Source: Siniperca chuatsi
Lineage: Eukaryota; Chordata; Actinopteri; Centrarchiformes; Sinipercidae
Length of the DNA: 64,000 nucleotides
Reading direction: 5' to 3'
Assembly (NCBI RefSeq): GCF_020085105.1
Contig: NC_058064.1
Location: 18,173,823-18,237,822, forward strand
Position 1 is the first letter of the stretch; each line of letters starts with the position of its first letter. A program made the translations under genes and the position numbers. Positions 26,386 through 40,500 of the stretch are shown here, one piece after another. A model generated the notes under the pieces. The model ran no database searches and had not been told where the DNA came from. It saw only the letters and a program-made list of their open reading frames with translations.

Positions 26386-28404
26386 GCTGCTCACATCAGT
26401 TTTGTCGGCTGACATGATAGCTGTTGCTGACAGATTTTATCAGCTGGAGCTAGCTTTCAGCTTACGTTAGCTCCATGAGATGGTTGAAAATGGGGTTGTT
26501 GGAGTGTAAACCTTCCCGAATACAATAAAGAGCAGGTTTTGGAAGTAAGTAAGCTAGTTACCCGATCACGCTAACGCTTGCAGCTAACGTTAGATGCTAT
26601 TGAACCTATTCCTTATACTTTTGCTATTGTGTTTTTGGTTTTGGAAAGGCTAAAGAAGACACCACCTCCAAACTCTTTAAATGATGAGTATCTCTAGAAC
26701 CACATCTCCATGCACACCACTTTAACATCCAAGCTTTACAGAAGTGCTGTGCAGAGTTACGGTTGCTAATGATTGGACAATCACTGTGCAAGGGATGGGT
26801 TTAGCGAACAGTCAACTGATACAGTTCTGTGATGCGCTGCCTGCTCTCATGGTGCATTCTAAGCTAAAAAAGTGACAACAGGCTGTGGCGTGTGGAAGGC
26901 CAAGAACAACTTAATCTAAGTTTACAAGCATGGTCAGCTGTGCATTGTGATGTAGTCTCTGTGCGCGTATGTATGGTTCTGTGTGTGCACATTTGGCAGT
27001 AAATCAAAGGGAAACATTGGCACTCCATCTTTTTCTTCACAGTAGCAATGTGGCTGGATGACGCAAAGACAATGCGCTTCCGTTGTGGCTGTTGTTGGCA
27101 TGCAGGGCAGCGAGGAGCGACTTGGCAGTGCCTGACACTGAGGAGGCTCAGGGCAGGAGAGCAGCACCACGAGGCTCAACTGCCGACCGAGCAGGAGGCT
27201 TGCGTGCCGTATGCGTATGTTATGAAAATGGCATTCTTGTGACCCTAGCTGGGCTCAAATCAACCACATCTGGTGCCATCTTGGAGGTGCAAAATTGTCT
27301 TTATGTTCAGAAAAGGCAAAGACACCCAAATAAGGTGATATGGTGGTAAACAATGAGACGGAAAAGTGTCCCTTAGCCCTAAATCTACTCTAAAATAGTA
27401 ACTTGTGAGGAGCCAGTTCAGTTAAAAAGCTGGTTATTGATTATTGAAGCACAAAAACAATCAGATGGATCTGTGACGAAACTCATTTGTGTGTAAAGAA
27501 AATCTATTTACAGCCAGTTTTCTAAGAGCTGAGAGCCTCCATTGTGGCCACCAGAGGGCATTACATCACCTGCAAACACTACATCATTCTCCTCTTACTT
27601 GCCTCCCTCAATAGGTGGGGTCAGAGATCAGGGTCCCAGGGTGGTATAAATAGTGCCTTGCTCAAGGACATTCTGGCAGGCTGGATTGTTGGTCACATGG
27701 GGGCTTGAACCAATTAAAGTCTCTGATTAAAGGACAGTGTCCTCCTGCTGCCTGTGTGTAAGTGTGTGTGTCTGTGTGAGAAGCACCTCTGTAAACAAGG
27801 AAAGACATAACTCCCCCCAGCCCCCCCACCCCACCCCCCACCATTGTAAACATCTGAAGATATATCTGGGATTTAACAAAAAAAAAAGAAAGAAAGACAA
27901 ATCCAGTTTTGTCACGTCAAACTCTTGGTTTTCTCTTTTTTTCTGACATGCAGATTGACACCCAAAGTTAAAATAATGGTGTGATCTGTGGCTCATCATG
28001 GCTGAGCACAAATGTGATTTACTCCTTGGAAGTCAACTTCCGAGGAACTACTGTCCCTTCTCAGACACGTCCTGCCTACACATATATGAAAAGTTGTATT
28101 CTAAAATGTTATACATGAATGACTAGCTGACCTTACTATTTAATGTGTTTAAAATATAACAGATCCAACTTGTATGATTGTTTATCATTTTGACCACTGA
28201 GGACCAAGTTGGCTACTGCTCTTTAAAACATACAATAATTTGATTTAATATTGCACCATTGTTATGTAAAAATAGGTGTTTTCTTTCAAATGGTTGGTAT
28301 ACCATTTTGGATAGTAAAACTTTTCATATATCATACATCTGTGCACTATAGGGGTGTCTGGTAGCGACCAAGGGGTGCGGTGTCTCCCAGCGCAGCTCTT
28401 GGTC

Positions 28405-29526
28405 TCATAGCGCTGACTCCAGCGAGGAGTCCAGCTGGTCGTCATGGTGACTGGTGCTGTCGCTGTCGCAGCTCTGCGTGCTGGAGTAGTTAGCCGCCTC
28501 CTGCAGTCGTAGCAGCATGTTCATCTGAAAACGCAGCAAACAAACAAACAGAAAGACATACAGTATAAAGTATAAGCAAACAGATAATGCATACACAGAC
28601 ATACTTAAGTTGTTAAAGGTGTCTGTAGCCCACCTACAATTTTGTTTGGCTTTTAATAGCAATATCTTTTAGGTTTACTAATTAATTGTTTTAGTTTTTT
28701 GTTTTTTGTTAACACACACTACACGTTTTAATCGGCCTTTCTACACAACCAGAACCTGTGACTTTAATTCTCACACTGTACGGATCAACTGACCTGCAAG
28801 GTGGAGCTCACACTGAATGTAACTGACAGTTCCAATAAAATTACTTCAAATAAGACGACTGCGTCCTCAACAATGTTGACAAAACGAGAGAAAGACCGCA
28901 GTATTTTGTGCTATTCTACAACGAACGTGCGTCGCAGTCTCTGTCATGGCATGTTTTGAGGGTTGAAATATGTATAACTGAATATCATCAGCATAGCAGT
29001 GATAAGATACATCTTCAAAACGCCTTGTTATCTGCCTAAGATCAAAAACAGCTCTGAACACAATTACATCTTTTAAGTATATGTGTGTACTGTAATTTCT
29101 CTTTTCTGGTGAATAACTTATGTTCAGCTTTCCAAGTGTAAAGGAATTGCTGGTTCTCAGATGTCAACATTTTTTCTCGTTACACCCATAAACCCTTGTG
29201 TTTTGATGTTTCTTGTAGCTCTCCCTCTTACCTTTTTTATGTTATGTTTATGTTGTTATGTTATGTATTAGTGCAAAAATACCAAGTAAGTAGACCAACC
29301 ACCATACGTAAACCACCTATTAAAAACTAATTACTCACAAACTTTGTCTTACATGTGGTAAAAACCTTGCGACAAATCACCACAATAAACTGCAGAACTT
29401 CTCATCCCTGCAACAGAGCTAATGGTCTAAATAATGCAGAAGTGCTTCTGCATCTGGTGCATTGCTTCAAGTGTTCCTAAAATGAGCCTCGGCACACCTG
29501 CGTGCAAACTGATCTCGCCTGGACAG

Positions 29527-29562
<36 letters not shown>

Positions 29563-31876
29563 TAAATCAAGCCAGTTGTTTTTGGATGACTACCCTTTAA
29601 TTCCTCTTGGGCTGCAATAACCCACCAAATGGAAATGAATTATCTCTCTCTTCTCTTCACTTCTCTCTCGCTCGCTCTCTCTCCCCTCCATGAATAGTTC
29701 ACCCTCCTGCGTGTGTGTGTGTGTGTGCTAAGGTTGTTTACAGGAGCCTGTACCACCTAGCTACTTTACTAGCTAGAAAGCCAAGGTAAGACTCATCCCA
29801 GGTTTCTATGGAAACGAGCATCCTTGAATTGAATAACTTTATGAATCTGCACCATGTATATAGATATATATTTGAATTACTGAATTACATCATTTGGTTT
29901 GGGTCAAAGTTCACATGTGGAGGACAGGTATTTATCTCCATAGCTCACGATTTACTACTATTGTTTCATTTCTTACATTGGGGCTATTATAATTAACTTT
30001 GTTGTTAATTGTCTTAAATGCATATACATGAACTAGAAGCTCCTTAATGTTACAGAATAATCACTAGAATTGTTTTGTGTATGTCTTCCTCACCAGTGGG
30101 TCTCCCTCAGTGTCACTCTGAGACACCTGCTTGGACGAGGCTCCCTCCTTGGATGAGCTATAGCCTTCGTATCCCACGTCTTCCGGCCTCAGTTGGAGCA
30201 GCGACTGGCCGTCCTGCTGCAGCGAGGCGGCGTTCCATGGATACGTGTCGCTCACCCACTTGGATGGATCCTCCCATGCTGCTCTTTTGCCGTATAGCTG
30301 CAGGTGTGTCGAAGAGGGAGAGGAGGTATGAATGGTGTGGAGGAACAGACATGAGTAAGGAAAAAATATTCAAAACAAATATATTTGCTTTTTGATAAAC
30401 ACAGGGAGAGAGAGGATTTCTTTTATGTTGAATTAATATATGTGCATCTTGTGATGTGCCAAAGAGTTGTGTGAAGGGAAATAAAAATCAGAGAGTGGTG
30501 ATTGTCATTATCTTCTCGGTGTCATTACTCGTCTCATATCATTTAAACAGCTGTGCCAGGCACAGTGGTGCATGAAGAAAATGGCCGACTGACTTAAGTA
30601 AAGCACTTCAAATGTAAAAGCCATTATAAGTAATACCCATTATGTAGAATGACCCCTGTCAGTATTGTATTGGATCATTATTATTGATGCATCAACATGT
30701 AAGCAGTACTTTAATGTTGTCAAGGTGGAGCTAATTTTATCAGCTTTATATACTTTTGGGTAATTTAACTGTAACATTGCATCATAATTTATAAATTGAT
30801 CATGCTTTGTATTTAAAAAATAATATATAAAGTAACTAGTAACTGTCAAATAAATGTAGAAGAGAAAAAAGTACAGCATAGTGGAGTAGAAGTATAAAGC
30901 AGTATAAAACTGAAATACTATAATTGTACTTCAGTACAGTACTTGAGTAAATAAACTTAGTTACTTTCCATCACTGTAAGTGGGAAAATCTTTTTTGTCC
31001 TGGAGGTTTAGAATAAATATGAAGAAATATATAAATGTTAAAATTTGATCACAGTGCTTTCTGTGCATAATGATCCACGGTTTTATTTTAAACGGTGATC
31101 CACATAGAAACATATCCACTGTTACTGACTCTGTAGCACAACAAAGGTGAGCAATGATTTTGTTGCCTTTTGTTTCACCCAAGATATTAATACGGTTTTA
31201 TTTATTTCAATCTTGTTACACTGACATGCTACAATAATGCCATAATATAATCATCAGAAAAATCTAAGATAAGTCATTTCAGGGTTCCACCTCCCTCTCT
31301 CTCAAGGTTATACTGTACACAGATTTGTTGATAACAGTGCAAATCTATAAAACTGTATCTTCTATTTTGATTAACCAATATGGTGAAGTGGATGCAATGA
31401 CTTATAATCTGTTCTTTTCAAAAGAATTGTTGGTAACTTTAAAATCTTGTTGCCACTTAGGCTGGTGAGAGTCAGTTTTGCCAGGACGTACCTGAAGCCC
31501 TTCCCTGACAGCCTCCAGCAGGTAGGGCACCAGGGAGTAGTTCCACAGGTCGGTGAACCAAACCCGAGAGCCTTCTACATCCATGGGACAGGACAGGAAG
31601 AGACGGGGGCCTGTTGGGACAAAGGAGCCCAGATGATGAGTGTTTGTTGGATGGAAGATGGAAAGACTAAAGACACGGAGCAGACTCTCAACACACATGT
31701 TGCAAAAAGAATGGAGGCACAGGAACATCTAACAGGGTTACAGGGCCATTGAATATTGCTTGAATTAAAAGTGTAAGTGAGTGTTCACTGACACTTTTAA
31801 TTCAAGCAATATTCAATCATTGAATGTTTCATTCACTAATAAAAGACTCAATATTAGTGTGTTCAGTAGACAGACA

Positions 31877-31924
<48 letters not shown>

Positions 31925-34900
31925 ACTGACCGATGGTGACATCGGAGGAGCTGTGTGCCTCCAGGAAGCTGTTGAGGTGCTGCCAGGTCTTAGGGATCCA
32001 GTCGATGATCTTAATCAGGTCATTGCTGCGCATGTTCTTATGGATCTCCGTCTCTATCAGCTTCCGCCGCAGGAAACGGCCCAGGAACCCTTTGACCGGC
32101 TCCGTGTGGTTGGTGCACAGCACCCACCTACGACGGGACAAATGATCAATGGTGAAACAGGAGCAGAGGAGCCAATAAATCAGCTCAGCATTAAACCAGA
32201 TGTCTCATCAAAGCAGATGATGAGACTTCTACCATCGGAATAAAGAGTTTTGGGATTATTTCACTTTACTATAATAGATTCATATTAAATTCATGTCTGG
32301 CCCATGATAAGCCTTGCTTAATGACTTTATATTTGCCAAATCACCGTCTAGTCAAACATGCCAAGCAGAAATGATCCTCACTCTGAAGATGCATTATAGT
32401 CTATTAATTTTCATTTAACAAGGCTAATTATCCAAGAGATGTGATTACAGCTCTCCCTGTGGAAGGATGCATTTAGATTACAATCAGTGAGAAATAACAT
32501 GTTGACAGAGAACTGAAATCAAACACATTATCTGACAGGTGAGATGATGCAAAGCAAATAAAACAACAAGTAATTTCTCTGTGGAACCAATAACATTTGT
32601 ACACATTGCAAACAATATAATATCACAATATGATGAGTAACTTATAGAAATGTACACACCATTTTGAGAGACAGTACCAGAGTTCAAACAGTGACATTTC
32701 TGTCAAGGCTGTGGTTAAAGTGTGTGTCACAAACCTAAAGTTGTGGTGTAGCTCTAGGTTAGGAGAAGAGGAAACTCCCTGGTTCATGGTCCCGATAACA
32801 TAAGGGCTGGATGGAGACAAAGACAACAGCACACATTCACAGTCACAACCAAGCTGCTTCACTAAATAACTGCTGTTGGGCCAGTAATGACAGGCACCAG
32901 AGTGGCTTCTCAATTTGAGATACAGACTTTAAAAAGAAATGTGTTTTCGGCATTGATTTTCAATACACTGCATTCCGGTCTCACCATTTGTGGTACTTGC
33001 AATTGAGGAAGCCGTTGAATATGTCACTGAGGGAGCCAATGTGGTGGAGGTTGTCCAAGATGACCACAGTGGGGAGCTCTGTGTCTGTCTCCTCAGAGTT
33101 ACACTGCTCTGCCAGGTTGGACAGGTACTGACGCAGGTCCTGGGGAAGAAAGCATTAATGGGTTTTCATTTGCAGGCAATATTTTGAATGTAAAGGGCTT
33201 GAAGTGGTTTGATAGATCATATTGCTCCCTGTATACTATTATTTGAGTCCCTACTACCTTTTTATTTAACTATAACTCTAGTTATTTAAATGAGAGCTAA
33301 AAACAAACAGCCAACCTTTGACATTTACTGCTTACAAATCTGTATGCTAACTCCTGTTTAGCCTTTTCTCCCTCTGGACACACTTTTGCTACAGATAACT
33401 ACAAATGGGTAAAATTATCTTTGACTGCTCCTAACATCAAAAACAGCTACTGATGCATGTCACATTCTGGAGCCCATTATTTAAATGATAGTATATTTTA
33501 TTATATGTAAAAATATTGATATCTCCTTCTATGCGCACACATCAGGAAAATCTCCTCTGGGTTGTTGAAAAGCATTCTGGGAGATTTAGATTTAAGTCAC
33601 TAAATTGAAGTACTGTGGATAAGGCAGACTGGCTGAGAGTGAACACACACCAAAAACGTAAATGCAAAGAGAAATCACTGCCACAATGCACCGAAAATAC
33701 TAAACTGCCATGTTTGAATTCCTGTTCCTACCTTGCTGGAATTCTGGTCCACGTTGAAGCTGGCCAGGTTGTGCTCGGTCACCTCCTGCCCCATCTGGCA
33801 AATGATGTACTTGGCCAGCTTGGCGGCCAGGAAGGATTTGCCGGTGCCGCTGGGTCCTGAGAGGATGATGCGACGATGCTCCATCAACAGGTTGAGGTAC
33901 CGCTGGATGATGGGCTTCGGAATCAGCGCGTCGAACACCAGGCTGTCTATACTGTTCTCCTTCACACCTAGGAAGAGGAAGCAAGGAAGGAGGCAAGGAA
34001 TAGGATGGAGAGAAGGAAGAAAAGAATTAAATTAAAATTAATGTAGTTGTATTTTATATTTGACTGTTTAAATGAGGTATTTCTCTACTCTAAAACACTT
34101 TCCTTGAGAATCCAAACCTGGTTTCTACATCGGCTGTAATCCAGAAATAGAAACTACTTGTTTCCTCGCTGCCATACCTTTGAGGTTGACCTTGATGACA
34201 TTGTTGTCGCCCACCAGGTAGCCGCAGGGCAGCAGCTCAGGCACTTCGGAGGCGTGGGAGCGAACCACTTCGCCCATCCTGTAGCAGACAATGCTGTCTG
34301 AGTTGAGACCCAGGCTGGTTAGAGGGTCCACCCGAAACACATACTCCTGCGGAGAGGGAGGGGATAGAGGACAGTGGAAAAAAGAACTGCGCTATTGATC
34401 ATGCTTAAATATAGGCTGTGACAGTGGAGCTTGTTGTGTGTATCTGTGTATCTTACACACTAACTCAGATGCAGTTGGTTTGATTTCATGTTAAAGCAAC
34501 AACCTTTACACACAAAGCCCAAACCAGTTGATGATGGTGCAAATAAAACAAAAACTTTCTTCTTTCAAGGTTTTATAATCTGTTTTATAATGTATTAGTT
34601 TCTATAATTTCATATACCTTGTGAAAGTCGAGCAGACCACAACACTGTAAATAAATGAATGTACTAACAGTAATGGAGACAGTGTGCAGGAGTTTTTTCA
34701 TTTTTATTCAGGTTGTAGTTTCCTCCGATGCACCTGTCACACATTCAGGTGTGCAGAGATCTTTTCTATTTTTTTGTAGGTGCGTAATTCTCTTAAGTTT
34801 CAGAAGATTCAACTAAAAAGAAATATGCCTTCATCCATGGGTAGGATGTGGAATACAAGATCCAATTCCAGCCACTCAAGTGGAATAAAACACCTTTGAT

Positions 34901-37551
34901 AAATATGGGCCTCTGTGTGGCTGTATGGATACAGCACTTGTAATGAGAGCGCATGCCTTACTCTCTTTTTTATTTGTTTCATCTCAAAAGTAGCTGTATT
35001 TTAAATTAAATGAATGTCCAGTAATTCCTGTTAAACACCTCTTTAGGATGGGCACATGACAAATCATCAGAGGGAGATCAGTGCAGAATTTTTAATTCTT
35101 ATGTAGGCATAAAATGCTACATTATTATTTGCAAAAGTATCCAGCTGATTAACAACTCCGTTTTGTGTCCTTGGTACCTGTACTCTGACAATTCAACTAC
35201 CATAAAATATTTAGACAAACATTTCTCATGGCAGACATTTTGACTCGACACTGGCATGACTTACTGATAAACCTAAATGGAAGGGACCATCGTTAATGTT
35301 ATCAGTTACACCTGTGCTTTTCCTGCTACGACACGTCAAATAACTGACCTGAACCTATGAGCAATGGTCTGTTTACCTTGAAGAGGCGTCGAATGACTCC
35401 ATCCAGGACGTCCCACTTGGTTTTCCCACTCACACCTATAGACCCAATCAGGTACTCCTGGCTTTGTTTACCCTGAAGAGTTGTCAAATTCATTAAAACA
35501 ACAGGTGTCTGAACAAATAAGATTACAGGCAGAAGGAAAAGAGAAATAATCTAAAATCTACATCCACTAACCTTGGTGGTGTTTGGCCCGCTGCTGATGG
35601 TAACCACTATTCGCACATTTCGGCCCTCTTTGCGTAGATTGCCCTCGTAGCTGTCATCTAGCAGAATATCTGAAAACAAAACTTTCTGTTAAGAAACACA
35701 ACCAACTTTAATCTAACAGAGCCTTGATTCATGATAAACAAACTCTCACTCTGCCTGCTGGCAAATTATAGCTGGAAATGGACAAACAGACTCCAAAGTA
35801 AAATATAGCTAATGGGTTTCTTTCATGTCATAATTACTTTAACATTTAATCTTTGTTTTCATACAGAGCGGTACTAGTGAGTGCACAGAATGATAATGTA
35901 AGAACGACTGTTAGGAAATTAATTAGTGTACAATCTAAGGGAGAGAGACAAAGATTTTTTAGAAGAATAAGTCAAGATGGGATATCTTTCAATAGGAAGA
36001 GGTACATTTGAGGTATTTGTTGAGAGTTGAACTGAACTGATTTAGTCAGTAAGAGGTTGGGACTGTTGATCACAACAGCAGTGGGACTAAATCACTAACT
36101 AACCAAGAGAGAAATAAATGACTTGTGATTTTCATCAATTTAACAATGCATGCAAAGAAGCAGAAGGGACTAACATCGCCTTACAGCAGCATGAAACCAA
36201 ATCAGACACCCAGCACATTTTTATTTGTGCCATTCTGCACCAACAGCGACAGAACTGAAGGCAAACTGATTTGAAACAGAGTTGTTTGTCTGGTCATCGG
36301 TTCACAAATATCACAAGTGGTCATCTCTTTCAAAAGATCGAATATCTGGAGGCTGAGTTTGTTGAGTTTCAGATTATCAACTTTTTCTTACCTTTATGGC
36401 CGATCAAAGAGCTTCAAAATTCTCATATTTTATCAGCAGAAGTTTTCACCAAAACCACTGAAGTTCTTCTTCTCTGAATTTTGGTTATATCTATACCTGG
36501 CTTTGCTAAGTTAACACGTTTTATTTAAACCTGCAATAACAGATGTAAACATATCACTGACATATTCACCTTTTAAGTTGATATGACGAACTTGTTAGCA
36601 AACAGTTATTTACACATCCAATAGACAAGAAGCAACATTTTCATTCATTGGGAGTTGTGTTTCTGGCAACCTGGAGAATGTAAGTCCAATATTAACTTCT
36701 TTTAGCTCTATTTTTGGTCTCCACCAACTCCTGAGAAATATATGTGGCTCTTTAGCTGCTAAAGGCTCCACTATGCTCTCCAGCTAGCCACTAACTTTGT
36801 ATGTCTGGCTATTGTTTGGTGCTGGACAGATAGTGTACAGTGGGCTTTTAAAGCTTTTTCTCTGAACAGCTGCCCAAAACAAAGCTATGAGAGCGGTGAG
36901 AGTGAACAAAAACAGTAAAGCTGCAGGCTGGGGAACCAAAACAAAGAGCCCAAAGAAGCTACAATGTTCTGTGGAGAACTGCAGAGGCAGGTGATAATTC
37001 TCTGTGGGTTTGTCAATACGAGCGACAGCTTTCACATACAAGCAGTCATGTGATCTATTGTTAATATGAAAATATTGATTATAGCAGCTTTAACTATGAG
37101 GGACTACTACTATCACCGAGTGCAAAATAACAAACAATACAAAAAAATTGAGTACACTCAAATTTGTCTGCAGCCGTGTTTCTACTTTGTGCAAGTTTGA
37201 CTTATTTGTTTTGTTTCCTGCCACCTTTAACCTTTGACAACAACCACAACAGCTCCCTCCATAAGTCTCTCTTCATTGTCATTACCCCAGACTCCATTTT
37301 GGAGAGGGAAGGGGGTACTTTGTATTCGGCTGGCTTCCCTTAGCTGAGGGCTCTGTGTTGCGGTGATAACGGCCCGTTGGCCCACTCGTCTTCCCACGCG
37401 TCACTGCTGTCAGCTCATCCCTCCATCAATTAATGAGGGCCCAAGTCCTCTGAGAGAGCTGCGCCTTCTATGTTAATTACAGGACAAGTGAGAGGGACAA
37501 AACTCTTTCACTTCTCAGACGGAGCAGGCCTGGAGAGATTTTCAGCATGTA

Positions 37552-37583
<32 letters not shown>

Positions 37584-40500
37584 ACACACTCCTGCTGTGT
37601 TTTGAGCCCTCGCAGTAGAGAGAGCGGCTATTTCATCATTTCATGCGGCTCCTCCGGATCATTTCTCTCCGCAAACACAATTCTCCGACATTTATTGAGG
37701 CAAGTATGGAGAGAGCTAATCCAACTTGATGCCACAGAAAAAAAACTTCTGCCCTGAGAGTTGCTGCAGACCATAAAGTGTGTCCTACGGCTTAACTAGA
37801 CATAAGAACATGGCACTTACAATGCCATACTTGGAGGTTTAATTCTTAATAGCTGAATGCACCTGCCAACAGTTTTGAAAGAAAACAAGAGCCGACTTCT
37901 CCTTCTGAAAACTAAAAAATGTTTCTGTTGGTGTTCTGTTGAATACTCAGTCCTGATTGGCCACTGAAAGCATTCTGAGATGAGAGTGATGAAAGTCTAT
38001 TTCACTCACTTCCACCACTCCAACACTTACTGCTCTCACTTCTCAGAAAAAGGCTGCTAACACTGACTTACACAAACACTTCACATCAATGTGTTGCAGA
38101 CACCAGAGCTGACACTGAACTGACCTGACATGATGGTGTCAGTGATGTTCAGGTTATTGAGCGACAGCCCCAAAGACTGACGCGAGGAGGATGAGGAGGT
38201 GCTGGAGGTCTCGGAGGGCGGCCGGGCCGTCTTGACGGGCGTGGCCGTCGGCGTGGCGTTACCGCTGGACTTGAGACGATCGTTCTCCGCTTTCAGAGTC
38301 TCAATCTCATTCTGTTTATTGACAAAAGAATGAAAATTAGACAAAATCTAACAGAAACTGCATTCAAAGACTCTGGTAACACTGAGTAATAGTCTGCTCC
38401 AACAGCAGACGGTCATTTTCCTGCATTCAGGCTGGCCACTGTTGTTATTCTGAATCAGAATTTTTGGAATTATGGGCTGTAAGCAGCTTTTTGATCTTCA
38501 AGGCTCTTTTTGTACTGAAAGGTAATTCTCAGATAAGGAGCCTTACATGATCCCCAGATCTGAGAGGAGACTACAGGCTTCTACAGACAAGGCAATCCAC
38601 ATCCACTTAACTGAGACATTTATGGTGATATTCTTTGAACATGTGCTTCTTTTAAGAATATGAGATGACGCAGGGCCTCTGAACATTATACTTTGAACTG
38701 ATGGGTGGCATCTCATTGCAATACATCAATAAGAATTCTAGAAATAAATCAAATACCTGTGTTTGCAGAGAGAATTGTATCTTTGTATTCAGCTTCATGG
38801 GCAATTAATGCATGTTCACCTTGACAGCTTATTTAAAATTGAGACAATGACAATTCATTTATTAATTGCCAGTTTTGGATAATGTAGCATGCTGGCTTAG
38901 TGTGCTTTGTGATAGCTGGAATGCTACCTGGCAAGTCACACAGTATCCTATTTTTTGTTTCGTATAATGTGTTTATTAGTGAGCTTCAGAGGTGCTGATA
39001 GGTGGATTTGTTACCTTCCAACCAAGCCTGCCTAGCTGTTTCCCGTTTCCTTTGCTTACGCTAAGCTAAGCTAAGCTAAGATAAGATAATCTAACCGCAT
39101 GCTGGCTCCAGCTTCATATTTACCGGACAGACATGAAAGTGGTATCATCTAACTCTCGGCAAGAAAGCGAATAAGTGTATTTCCCCAAATGTCATACTAT
39201 TCCTTTGATACTATAAGTAAAACTGATTTCCTTACTGTCATTAACTGTTACATTTTTATTTTTGAGCGTGAAACTGAACTTTGCTGGGTTTAGAGGCGAC
39301 TGGGAACATTAGTTCCTCCTTTAGTTCCTGAGATGAGTTCTTCTGGTTCCATAGTTCCTAGAACTTATGGGTTGAAAAGGGGCTATAAGATTTTCCTGAC
39401 CACCCGAGGAGAATGAAGGCCTGAAATGATACCATGAGCTATAATTTAATAGCTAACCTGGAACAGCGTTAGGTGTACAGATACAGTATGAGAAGCTCTG
39501 TGTTAGTCAGTGTGTATTTGTCTTAGCGTAAAATCAGCTAGTTTGCCTTCAGCCCTTCTGGCGCCCCACTGGTGCCCTGTCAGCCATCCACTAACCCACT
39601 GAATGCATTGTTAACTTCCTAACTGGTTGCTGTCATGTTCTAGTGCCTTTAGGGAGGAACACACCACTTTAGCTCAAATAAATTGGACAGACAAGTTTTG
39701 CCTGTCTGAAAAAAAAAAACTGTAGTACAACCAAAGATATTTCTTTCTCCATGAGATGCAAGCAGGGTATAAACATGACTGATGGCAAGAACAAATCCTT
39801 CATGTTTAGCAAACAGAACTAAAGTCAATTTGAATTAGATATTTAGATATGAGTTCTTCACCACCATGATCTCCTGACAAATGGGCAATTTTGCATGTTG
39901 TTCCAGTTTGACTTGTGTCAAACATAAATAAATGCCTCCAGGTCAGTCAGCGCAAGCTTGACCTGTGTTTAGCCGGAGAGTGTGATTTCACCTGCATGCG
40001 GTTCATGGCCTCCCGGATCTGATCCAGGTGGTGGGCGGAGCTAAGCGCCTCCAGGCGGATGTCTGTCAACTTGAGCTCCTTCTCTCTCAGCTCGTTCTTC
40101 AGCTGGAGGACGATTTCAGCTTCGGCTTCGGTGCATTCGCACAACCTGTAACCGGGATTACACACAGGGAGGAGGAGGGGGTCACCTCAAGGGTTATACT
40201 CACACAATCTGAAGAGAAAAAATACACACTTAAAGGAAACAAGAGAGCTGAAGTTCACAGGGAAGCTGGAGTCAGTGGTGAAAACCGCACAGGCAGGTAC
40301 AACATGGAGGAACTGGGACACTTGGGACAGCAAATCCTTCCCATTTACAATACTCATTTACTACTCATACTTATTTACTGTCTCCGTTTTTTAGAAGAGC
40401 AACCTGATAGGTCAAAGACATGTTGTGGTTCCCACAATGCTTTGCTAGTACAATGAACAACTGTAGTATAAAAGTTGCAGTTATATTGAAGGCCTTCTAG

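Larger units (their letters stand above)
23401..28404. other. Non-coding interval: ALN promoter side, intergenic DNA and likely nav3 3' untranslated region
   Basis: I see no convincing coding exon. The nav3 stop codon is at 28405-28407, so much of the right part is probably its 3' UTR. Minus-strand AATAAA candidates lie at about 24247 and inside the repeat tail near 26361, and an ATTAAA variant lies near 28242, so the UTR could range from about 0.2 to 4 kb. Interspersed repeats at 24045-24135 and 26333-26385 break it up. C-rich and A-rich low-complexity DNA lies near 27814-27890. Confidence 0.5.
31492..33967 (-). other. nav3: AAA+ ATPase core exons of nav3
   Basis: Exons 33967-33732 to 31610-31492 encode the AAA+ module. 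It starts near NSIDSLVFDALIPKPIIQ, followed by Walker A GPSGTGKSFLA, a Walker B strand TVVILDNLHH with Asn where most AAA+ proteins have the catalytic Glu, CKYHKCPYVIGTMNQ, an arginine-containing FLGRFLRRKLIE, and the WFTDLWNYSLVPYL end. The Asp-Asn form is also what I remember for NAV2 and NAV3, so it is a family trait and not a lesion. Confidence 0.85.

Noticed and set aside
29528..29727. CA and GT tracts 150 bases apart as a functional hairpin
   Set aside because: Such tracts occur throughout the window. Pairing is possible but there is no sign of selection.
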